Source: Nitrospira sp.
GTDB taxonomy: Bacteria > Nitrospirota > Nitrospiria > Nitrospirales > Nitrospiraceae
NCBI GenBank assembly: GCA_005116815.1
Contig: SWDR01000028.1
Coordinates: 1-52,556 of the forward strand
DNA length: 52,556 bases
Direction of reading: 5' to 3'
Of the stretch, positions 24,265 through 31,729 are shown in pieces. A model generated the notes under the pieces. The model worked only from the letters and a program-made list of their open reading frames with translations. It searched no databases and was not told where the DNA came from. The translations under genes and the position numbers were made by a program. The stretch's first letter is position 1; each line of letters opens with the position of its first letter.

Positions 24265-25767
24265 TTACCCACCGACTGGAGTGGCGGCGGGGGGAACGGG
24301 AAGGGAGACGGCTGGATCCGCTAAGCCGGAAAACATCATCGTGGCCGAGACGACCCAATCGGCGAAGGGTTGCGGATAAATACCAAGCACAAGAGTGCCG
24401 GCGAGACAGACATACAGCACGGCTTTGATTGGACCGGACACCGTAATGGGAGAAGGGTCATGGGGTTCGCTGATATACATCTTCTTCACCACGATCAGGT
24501 AGTAATACATCGAAATCACGATGTTGATCAGGCCTACCGTGATGAGCACGTAAAGCCCTTCTTTCATGGCCGCCACAAAAATGTAAATCTTGCCGATGAA
24601 GCCGGCCAACGGAGGCACACCAGCCAGAGACAAGAGGAAAATCAGCATTGAAAAAGCAAGAAAGGGCGAACGACGCCCGAGCCCGCTGTAATCGTCGATC
24701 TCCTCGCTCCCGATCGCTTCACTGACGGCGATGATAATGGCGAAGGCCCCGAGATTAGCAAAGAGATAGGTCAACAGGTAGAACAGAATCGCGTCGTTCC
24801 CCATTTTGGTGCCGGCCGCGAGACCGATCAGCACATTGCCGATCTGCGCAATACCGGAATAGGCCAAGAGCCGTTTCATGTTCTTCTGGGCGATCGCCAC
24901 GATGTTCCCATAGGTCATGGACATGACGGATGCGGCAACGAGCAGCAAGACCCAGATCGGTTTAAACGTCGCCAAGGCGACGAAGAACATCCTGAGGAGG
25001 ATGGCAAAGGCCGCCCCCTTCGGGGCGATCGAAAGGTAGGCCGTCACCGGCGTTGGCGACCCATGATAGGTGTCAGGAATCCACGAGTGAAACGGTACCG
25101 CGCCGATTTTGAACCCTAATGCGCCGAAGATCAGCAGGAAGCCGATCGCCAGCCCCGGTGTCGCCTGTGCCGATTTCATATCGGAGAATACCAGCTTGCC
25201 GGTTTCTCCATAGACCAAGCTAATGCCATAGGCAAGGAGACCCGCGGCGAAGACGCCTAGAATGAAAAACTTGATACCCGCTTCGTTCGAAGCCATATCC
25301 TCACGGAGGTAGGCAACCAAGACGTAGAAGCCGAAGGTGGAAAACTCCAACGTGACGAACACCGACAACAAGTCGTTGGCGGAGGCCATGAACATCATGC
25401 CGAGCGCCGACATCACAATCAGGAAGTAATACTCTCCGCGGAAGAACCTGAATCGATGGATGTAATCGACGGAAGCCAGGATGACGAGAATCGTCGATCC
25501 GACGATGAACATTTTGAAGAACAAGGCCATCCGGTCGAGGACGAACATATTGGCAAAGAGCGTCCCGGCGACACCGGTCACATCGAACCAGACCAGGCAG
25601 CCGAGCGTGGCAGCGAGGCCCGCGACGCTCAGATAGGCCAACTGTTCGTTGGGCAGCCGGGGAAACGAGAAATCGACGATCAGAATGCCGCACAACCAGA
25701 CCGTGAGCAGGATTTCCGGCAGCAGCAACAACAGATCGGAGGGAGACATCGTTAGCGAAAAGTTCAT
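24265..25767 (-). CDS. nuoN: NADH-quinone oxidoreductase subunit N
   Basis: 500 residues, about 14 membrane helices. An antiporter-like, proton-pumping subunit of complex I. Family landmarks include EFSTFGFYVLVAYLRED, GALGFKIGAVPFHSWIPD with the conserved Lys, AIAQKNMKRLLAYSGIAQ and LSLAGVPPLAGFIGK. Length is normal. It is the last gene of the leftward nuo cluster and overlaps the preceding nuoM by 4 bp (ATGA). The C-terminal tail is Pro/Ala-rich. No terminator with a T-run is obvious downstream. Confidence 0.96.
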   Translation of the reverse strand: MNFSLTMSPSDLLLLLPEILLTVWLCGILIVDFSFPRLPNEQLAYLSVAGLAATLGCLVWFDVTGVAGTLFANMFVLDRMALFFKMFIVGSTILVILASVDYIHRFRFFRGEYYFLIVMSALGMMFMASANDLLSVFVTLEFSTFGFYVLVAYLREDMASNEAGIKFFILGVFAAGLLAYGISLVYGETGKLVFSDMKSAQATPGLAIGFLLIFGALGFKIGAVPFHSWIPDTYHGSPTPVTAYLSIAPKGAAFAILLRMFFVALATFKPIWVLLLVAASVMSMTYGNIVAIAQKNMKRLLAYSGIAQIGNVLIGLAAGTKMGNDAILFYLLTYLFANLGAFAIIIAVSEAIGSEEIDDYSGLGRRSPFLAFSMLIFLLSLAGVPPLAGFIGKIYIFVAAMKEGLYVLITVGLINIVISMYYYLIVVKKMYISEPHDPSPITVSGPIKAVLYVCLAGTLVLGIYPQPFADWVVSATMMFSGLADPAVSLPVPPAATPVGG

Positions 25768-27455
25768 GGCCGGCCTCCGCTCACAGGGGCGCTGGCGAAG
25801 GGCACTGAACGATCGGCGAGAGGGGTATTGTTATCGCCTCTGGCCTCTAGCCTCAGACCTGTCGTCTCCGCAGCGACCGGCACGACGCGGGTGATCTTGG
25901 CAATCAGCGGATCGACCCCCGATCGCACCACGTTATACAGGTGCATGGGGAAGAAAAAGAATCCGATGCTGACGGTGATCATGATCAAGAGCGGCAGACG
26001 ATCGACTGCGGACACGGCATCATGCGCATGGCTGTACTTCTGGTCCATGGGGCCATAGAAGAGCCCGCGCATCATCTTGAACAAGTACGCTAAGGTCAAC
26101 ACGATTCCGACTACAGCCACGATGACCTGAAACGGATACTTGTTCCAACTGCCCACGATGATCATGACTTCAGCGATGAAGTTAATGGTGCCGGGGACGC
26201 CGATCGAGGCCATGCAGCCGATCACGAAACAGCCGGAGATGAACGGCATACGATTCGAGAGTCCGCCGAGCGAGGGGATATCCCGGGTGTGCGTCTGATC
26301 GTAGACCCATCCAGCCATCGCGAAGAGCATCCCCGTGGCCATGGCATGGGCGAACATGTACATCACCGCACCGGTCAAACTGATGTAGTCCAGGGCTGCC
26401 ATGCCTAAGAACACATAACCCATGTGACTCGAGCTGGAATATCCGATGACGTACTTGGTGTCTTTGGCATAATAGGCCACGAACCCGCCGTACACGATAC
26501 TGAACATACAGAGCACAGCCGCGATGGGCATAAGTTCTCTGGTGGTCTCCGGCAGAATCTCAAAGGCCACCCGGATGATGGAGAAATGGCCAAGCTTCAT
26601 GAGCACACCCGCGTGCAACATACTCGTGGCGGCCGGCGCCGCGGCATGGCCCACAGGCGACCAGGAGTGAAGCGGCCAGAGCGGGGCGATGGAAGCGAAG
26701 CCGAAGAAAATAAGCAGCCAAATAATCTTGTCCAGCGTCGTGCCCAGGACCGGGATGTTCATCAAGTTGGCATGTTCACGCAGAACCAAGATGTCGAAGG
26801 TATTCAGCCCCGAATACTTGTAGATCAACAGGATGCCCATGAACGCCGCGACGGCAAAGGCCGAAAGGAAGAGCACCAACTTCATCGCAGCATATTCTTT
26901 GCTATTCGACCCGAAGTTGAAGATAAACCCGACTGAATCCCGCTGTTTGAGGCCCTCCGGATCCGTCATCTCGTTGTACTTCTTCGTGTGGCTTCCCCAC
27001 ATGCCCAAGAGGAGATACATGGGGATGACGGACATCTCGTAGAAGAAATAGAGGAAGAACAGGTCCAGCGACATAAAGACGCCGATGGTGGCCGCCGCGA
27101 GGATGAGCAGCCAGATGTAAAATTCTTTCGCCCGATCCTTCACGTGCCATGAGACGAAAATTCCTGCGAACAGCAAAATACCCGAAGCCAGAACCAGGGG
27201 GGTGCCGATGCCGTCCACCCCGAGGTGAAGCGAAATGCCCAACTGCCGCGACCATTCGAACTTCTGAACGAATTGGAAGCCGCCCTTCACATGGTCGTAT
27301 GCATAAAAGAGATAGACCGAGGCGAGAAGGCAGATGAAGGCCGATCCAGCCGCAATCCCACGCACGAGCATCGCCTGCCGGTTTGACACGAAAATCAGTG
27401 CGATGGCTCCCACGAAGGGAGCAAAGAGGATGTAGAGGAGCGCGTAGTCACCCAT
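25764..27455 (-). CDS. nuoM: NADH-quinone oxidoreductase subunit M (complete copy)
   Basis: 563 residues, a full-length antiporter-like subunit of complex I with about 14 helices. Landmarks: FFYEMSVIPMYLLLGMWG (with the conserved Glu), the IAPLWPLHSWSPVGHAAAP region, KYVIGYSSSSHMGYVFLG and IGVPGTINFIAEV. It carries an insertion after MWGSHTKKYNEMTDPEG relative to shorter NuoM proteins. It lies directly after a second nuoM gene (27461), the arrangement of the '2M' complex I of Nitrospira, which is thought to add a proton channel. Overlap with nuoN is ATGA. Confidence 0.95.
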   Translation of the reverse strand: MGDYALLYILFAPFVGAIALIFVSNRQAMLVRGIAAGSAFICLLASVYLFYAYDHVKGGFQFVQKFEWSRQLGISLHLGVDGIGTPLVLASGILLFAGIFVSWHVKDRAKEFYIWLLILAAATIGVFMSLDLFFLYFFYEMSVIPMYLLLGMWGSHTKKYNEMTDPEGLKQRDSVGFIFNFGSNSKEYAAMKLVLFLSAFAVAAFMGILLIYKYSGLNTFDILVLREHANLMNIPVLGTTLDKIIWLLIFFGFASIAPLWPLHSWSPVGHAAAPAATSMLHAGVLMKLGHFSIIRVAFEILPETTRELMPIAAVLCMFSIVYGGFVAYYAKDTKYVIGYSSSSHMGYVFLGMAALDYISLTGAVMYMFAHAMATGMLFAMAGWVYDQTHTRDIPSLGGLSNRMPFISGCFVIGCMASIGVPGTINFIAEVMIIVGSWNKYPFQVIVAVVGIVLTLAYLFKMMRGLFYGPMDQKYSHAHDAVSAVDRLPLLIMITVSIGFFFFPMHLYNVVRSGVDPLIAKITRVVPVAAETTGLRLEARGDNNTPLADRSVPFASAPVSGGRP

Positions 27456-27460
27456 ACGAA

Positions 27461-28624
27461 TTAATCCACCTTTACCGGCTGTTTAGACTCGGCCGACACC
27501 ACAGTCCCCCGTTCCAATCGATCGACCAGGGCCTGTACCGACCCATTCATCATTCGCAAGAACGGAGCGGGGTAGAGCCCAATCCACAGAATCATGATCG
27601 ATAAGGCCGATGCGATCACCATTTCGCGGGGATGCAAATCGCTGATGGAGTCTTTCACCGCCTTGCCGACTGGTCCCAGCATGGCTCGCTCGTAGTACCA
27701 GAGAAAATATGCTGCGCCAAAGATGACCCCGGTGACTGCGATTCCACCATACAGCCAATTGGCCGTGAAGGCTCCCAGGAGAATGAGGAACTCACCGACA
27801 AATCCATTGGTACCGGGTAAACCGATCGACGCCAGTCCGATGAGCAGGAAAAAGCTCGCGAGGAGAGGAGTCAGCTTCGCCATACCGCCGAATGAGCTCA
27901 GTTCGGTCGTCTGCTGCCGTGAGTAGAGAAAGCCCGCGATAAAAAACAACCCTGCCGTGCTGAACCCCAAATTGATCATAGTCAGCAGGCTACCTTGGAG
28001 CCCCTGATAGTTCAGAGCGAACAGACCGATCACCACAAACCCGAGATGGCTGATGCTGCTGAATGCCAGGAGCCGACGGAAATCCGACTGGATCAGCGCC
28101 ATGATCGCGCCATAGAGAATGGCCGCTAAACCCAGCACCATGGTCACCATGACGACGGTCTGACTCTTCGACGCATCCGGCAGCAAGGGAATGCTAAAGC
28201 GGATAAACCCGAACGTCCCGAGCTTCAATCCTGCCAGCACCACCGCCATCCCGATCGGTCCTTCGAGTAGCGCGTTCGGGAGCCAGGTATGGAACGGGAA
28301 CAGCGGGGCCTTAAAGGCGAAGCCGAGAAAGAGGAGCCAGAAGATAAGAACCTGTTGGCTGAACGGGATCGGCACGGAGAGCAACGCCAACAAATCGAAC
28401 GAATAGGCCGGCTCGATATGACGCAGCATCGCCCACTGGTGATAGTTGAGGTCCAACAGCGCGATACCGACCAACATGAAGACGCTGCCCAGCAAGGTAT
28501 AGAGCACATATTTCAATGCTGCGTAATGCCGCTCCGCGCCTCCACCCCAGAGTTTACCAATCGAGCAGCTGCCCCAGTTTCTTGGTCGGTTCCACCCAGA
28601 CGAGATCGTACAATTCATCGACAT
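27461..28624 (-). CDS. nuoM: NADH-quinone oxidoreductase subunit M, second copy, 5'-truncated
   Basis: The frame is 387 residues, but NuoM-like sequence starts only at about residue 24 (KLWGGGAERHYAALKYVLYT, near 28555). Everything before it lies in the other frame of the nuoL 3' end. Compared with the family, about the first 135-150 residues, including the conserved Glu helix, are missing. The rest is normal: FLGFAFKAPLFPFHTWLPNA with the pump Lys, DFRRLLAFSSISHLGFV and ASIGLPGTNGFVGEF. A complete protein of this type would be the extra NuoM of a 2M complex I. As it stands the subunit should not assemble normally. See the finding on the nuoL/nuoM junction. Confidence 0.85.
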   Translation of the reverse strand: MSMNCTISSGWNRPRNWGSCSIGKLWGGGAERHYAALKYVLYTLLGSVFMLVGIALLDLNYHQWAMLRHIEPAYSFDLLALLSVPIPFSQQVLIFWLLFLGFAFKAPLFPFHTWLPNALLEGPIGMAVVLAGLKLGTFGFIRFSIPLLPDASKSQTVVMVTMVLGLAAILYGAIMALIQSDFRRLLAFSSISHLGFVVIGLFALNYQGLQGSLLTMINLGFSTAGLFFIAGFLYSRQQTTELSSFGGMAKLTPLLASFFLLIGLASIGLPGTNGFVGEFLILLGAFTANWLYGGIAVTGVIFGAAYFLWYYERAMLGPVGKAVKDSISDLHPREMVIASALSIMILWIGLYPAPFLRMMNGSVQALVDRLERGTVVSAESKQPVKVD

Positions 28625-30272
28625 AGTACTTGTTGAGCAGGGTCGTATAGACCGCCTGGAATTTTGTCGCCAACCGCTCCGGCGCCGAGAGATTCACACT
28701 ATAGAAATAATGCGCGACGCCCCAGCCCAACAACGCAATTCCTGTGGCAATCATCATGAGTGTGAGGACGAGTCCGGTGCTGGCCTCATGCTCCCCTCCC
28801 ATACCAGCGACCGGCGCCAGAAATTGGTGGAGCCAGCCATGCTCAGGGGGAAAGCCCAGGAATCCCCCAAAAACGGATAACACCCCTAACGCCATGAGCG
28901 GACCGACCATCACTGTCGGGGATTCATGGACATGTTCCTCGGTATGGTGGTCCATCCGCGAGGTGCCGTAAAAGGTCAGATAGGTCAGGCGGAACATGTA
29001 GAAGGAGGTCAGCAATGCGCCGATGGCCGCCATACCATAGAGGACATAATGTTCGTGCGTGAAGGCATGAGCCAGGATTTCATCTTTACTCCAGAAACCT
29101 GCCAACGGCGGGATACCGGCGATCGCAACGGTGCCGATTAGAAACAGCCGATAGGTCCAGGGAATCTTGGTGCTGAGGCCACCCATCTTTCGAATGTCTT
29201 GTTCGCCCGAGAGCGCATGGATCACCGACCCGGCGGAGAGGAACAAGAGGGCCTTGAAGAAGGCATGAGTCATGAGATGAAACACGGCAGCCGAGTATGC
29301 GCCGATTCCGCATCCGAGAAACATGTACCCGAGCTGGCTTACCGTCGAATAGGCCAAGACCCGCTTAATGTCCGTTTGCACAAGACCAATGGTAGCGGCG
29401 AAGAGTGCCGTGATGCCGCCAATCGTTCCGACCCAAAACATGGCGGTGGGGGACATGTCGAAAATGGCATGGTTTCGCACGATCATGTAGACCCCTGCCG
29501 TCACCATCGTCGCTGCATGGATGAGGGCGCTGACCGGTGTCGGACCTTCCATCGCATCCGGGAGCCAGGTATAGAGGGGGAGCTGGGCTGATTTGCCGAT
29601 GGCACCGACGAGCAGGCAGAGCGCAATTGCCGTGGCCATGTCCGGAGACAGTTGTCCGACCTGGGCAAACACCTTCGTGTAGTCCAGCGTCTTGAAATTG
29701 ATGAAGATCAGGAAGATCGCCAGTAGGAATCCGGCATCCCCGATACGGTTCACCACGAACGCTTTCGAGGCAGCTTTGGCGGCAGAGACCTTATCGTAGT
29801 AATAGCCGATCAAGAGATAGGAGCAGAGTCCGACTCCTTCCCAGCCAATAAAGAGCACGACATAGTTGTTCCCCATGACGAGGAGCAACATGGAGACCAT
29901 GAAGAGGTTCATGTAGGTGAAGAATCTGGTGAATCCCGCTTCTCCATGCATGTAGCCGACGGAGTAGACGTGAATCAGCAAACCAACACCCGTGACCACC
30001 AGCAACATGATGCAGGTAAGCGGGTCGACCAGATAGGCTAGGTTGATAGTGAGATCGCCGCCGAAGATCCATTGATAGGCGATGACTTCATGCGCGGTGC
30101 CGGTCCTCAAGATGTCGATGAATACACCGAGCGTGCAGAGAAATGACAACCCGACTGAGCCCCAGGCCAGCCGGTGTGCGATCTCGTGGGAATATTTCCT
30201 GCCAGCGAGCCCGTTCACGATAGCGGCCAGCAAAGGAAATACCGGAATGAGTTTTATGAGTAGATCCGTCAC
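28554..30272 (-). CDS. nuoL: NADH-quinone oxidoreductase subunit L, 3'-truncated
   Basis: 572 residues. The N-terminal 560 residues are standard NuoL: YLVDPLTCIMLLVVTGVG, FIGWEGVGLCSYLLIGYY, IGKSAQLPLYTWLPDAMEG, HAATMVTAGVYMIVRN and IAGIPPLAGFWSKDE. It ends NKYYVDELYDLVWVEP followed by 10 residues. The family normally continues for 60 or more residues with the long lateral helix and last membrane helix that clamp the membrane arm. That part is missing, and nuoM-like sequence begins at the same point. In 2M complexes this region is reported to be extended, so its loss matters. It overlaps nuoK by a few bases at its 5' end. Confidence 0.92.
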   Translation of the reverse strand: MTDLLIKLIPVFPLLAAIVNGLAGRKYSHEIAHRLAWGSVGLSFLCTLGVFIDILRTGTAHEVIAYQWIFGGDLTINLAYLVDPLTCIMLLVVTGVGLLIHVYSVGYMHGEAGFTRFFTYMNLFMVSMLLLVMGNNYVVLFIGWEGVGLCSYLLIGYYYDKVSAAKAASKAFVVNRIGDAGFLLAIFLIFINFKTLDYTKVFAQVGQLSPDMATAIALCLLVGAIGKSAQLPLYTWLPDAMEGPTPVSALIHAATMVTAGVYMIVRNHAIFDMSPTAMFWVGTIGGITALFAATIGLVQTDIKRVLAYSTVSQLGYMFLGCGIGAYSAAVFHLMTHAFFKALLFLSAGSVIHALSGEQDIRKMGGLSTKIPWTYRLFLIGTVAIAGIPPLAGFWSKDEILAHAFTHEHYVLYGMAAIGALLTSFYMFRLTYLTFYGTSRMDHHTEEHVHESPTVMVGPLMALGVLSVFGGFLGFPPEHGWLHQFLAPVAGMGGEHEASTGLVLTLMMIATGIALLGWGVAHYFYSVNLSAPERLATKFQAVYTTLLNKYYVDELYDLVWVEPTKKLGQLLDW

Positions 30273-30273
30273 A

Positions 30274-30576
30274 TTACCACTTCAAGAGGTTCATCTCGTC
30301 CACGTTCGTGGAGATCTTTCCACGGAACACGACGATGATGATGGCGAGCCCGATTGCCGCTTCTCCGGCCGCAATGGCAATGATGAACAACGCCACCAAT
30401 TGGCCAGCCATGGATTCCAGGTAATAAGAAAAGGCGACAAGGTTGATGTTTGCCGCGTTCAACATGATCTCGACGGACATCAACACGATGATGAAGTTCC
30501 GTCTGATCAAGACGCCGAGCAGGCCGGTAATAAACAACACGGCGCTCACGGCGACATAGGCGCTTAACGGAACCAT
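30274..30576 (-). CDS. nuoK: NADH-quinone oxidoreductase subunit K
   Basis: 100 residues, three membrane helices. The family features [20 protein letters not shown] (with the membrane Glu of the proton path) and the second Glu in [18 protein letters not shown] are intact. Normal length. It lies between nuoJ (12 bp upstream) and nuoL (1 bp). Confidence 0.96.
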   Translation of the reverse strand: MVPLSAYVAVSAVLFITGLLGVLIRRNFIIVLMSVEIMLNAANINLVAFSYYLESMAGQLVALFIIAIAAGEAAIGLAIIIVVFRGKISTNVDEMNLLKW

Positions 30577-30588
30577 AGACCGAATCCT

Positions 30589-31113
30589 TTATCTTCCACG
30601 TTTCTCCACGATCGGCTTCGGCGTTTTTGCCAGCACGATCGCTCCGATGACCGCGCCCAACAGGAACACCCCGACGATTTCGAACTGCAAGAGATACTCG
30701 CTGAACATCTTGATTCCGACTGCGTAGGTATCCCCGTCCTGGAGCACCGCCACGGTGGGGGCATCGCCCTTTGCGCCTGCGAAAGGTGAGCGGAGCAGGA
30801 GGCTCAGGACGTAGACCGATCCAAGAGCTGCCGGAGCGAGAAAATACCGGTACGAGGAATGAAGATACCGATCGTCGGTTTTCAAATTCATCAACATCAG
30901 CACGAAGAGATACAAGACAAGGATCGCACCGGCGTAGACGATGACTTGCACCGCCCAGAGGAATTCGGCGTTGAGCAGGATGAAGAGCCCGGAGACGTGA
31001 AGCAGCAGAGCCAGGAGAGCCAGGCCGCAATGCACCGGGTGCTTGAGCGCGACCGTCATGACGCCCGCGACAATGCTGACCAATGCGAAATAGGTGAAAA
31101 ATACCAAAACCAT
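30589..31113 (-). CDS. nuoJ: NADH-quinone oxidoreductase subunit J
   Basis: 174 residues, five membrane helices. Typical NuoJ opening (FFTYFALVSIVAGVMTVALK), then the conserved NAEFLWAVQVIVYAGAILVL with the pi-bulge region, and a last helix IVGVFLLGAVIGAIVLAK. Normal length. It is membrane-arm subunit 5 of complex I, next to NuoA, NuoH and NuoK in the assembled enzyme. It starts 8 bp after nuoI. Confidence 0.95.
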   Translation of the reverse strand: MVLVFFTYFALVSIVAGVMTVALKHPVHCGLALLALLLHVSGLFILLNAEFLWAVQVIVYAGAILVLYLFVLMLMNLKTDDRYLHSSYRYFLAPAALGSVYVLSLLLRSPFAGAKGDAPTVAVLQDGDTYAVGIKMFSEYLLQFEIVGVFLLGAVIGAIVLAKTPKPIVEKRGR

Positions 31114-31121
31114 CGATCGAT

Positions 31122-31709
31122 TCAGCCCAGATGCTTAGGTTGCGATTGAGTCGGCTTCAATACCGATTGCGGGAAGTAATACCGATACTCCCGGCTTTCC
31201 TCAACGTTCTGTTCCTGATTATGCGCGTATAAGTATTTTTTTGCATCGTCGAGATGCCGCTCTCCGATTTCGTACAGCCGCTTCTTATCGAACAGCAGGG
31301 TCCGTTTGTCGTGAGTGGAAAACTCGTACATCTTGGTCATGGCTAAGGCGTTGACGGGACAGGCCTCGACGCAGTAGCCGCAAAAAACACATTTCGTAAT
31401 ATCGATGTAAAACTCGCTGGCAAATCGCTGCAGCGGACGCGCCGCATCTTCCGAACTGATGACCTTGATACAGCGGGATGGACAGGCGGCTTCGCAGAGG
31501 TCACAGCCGACACAGCGCTCCTGATGATCGTCATAGCGCAACAGAGCCAATGCCCCCCGGTGTGTATCGGGGAGAACGCGTTGCTCCCGCGGGTACTGGA
31601 AGGTAATGGGCTTATGGAACATATGCTTGAACGTCACCTTCATCGCGTCCCAGATCTCATAAAACAACGCGGCATGGAGAATGTTCTTGATCAGTACGGT
31701 GACACGCAT
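31122..31709 (-). CDS. nuoI: NADH-quinone oxidoreductase subunit I (2 x 4Fe-4S)
   Basis: 195 residues. Two ferredoxin motifs, CVGCDLCEAACPSRCI and CVFCGYCVEACPVNAL, bind clusters N6a and N6b that pass electrons toward NuoB. The N-terminal amphipathic stretch (HAALFYEIWDAMKVTFKHM) contacts the membrane. Length is normal, with a Gln/Pro-rich tail. It begins 20 bp after nuoG. In most operons nuoH lies between these two genes, and here it is absent. Confidence 0.95.
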   Translation of the reverse strand: MRVTVLIKNILHAALFYEIWDAMKVTFKHMFHKPITFQYPREQRVLPDTHRGALALLRYDDHQERCVGCDLCEAACPSRCIKVISSEDAARPLQRFASEFYIDITKCVFCGYCVEACPVNALAMTKMYEFSTHDKRTLLFDKKRLYEIGERHLDDAKKYLYAHNQEQNVEESREYRYYFPQSVLKPTQSQPKHLG

Positions 31710-31729
31710 CGATGTTTCCCTGTTTCCCC

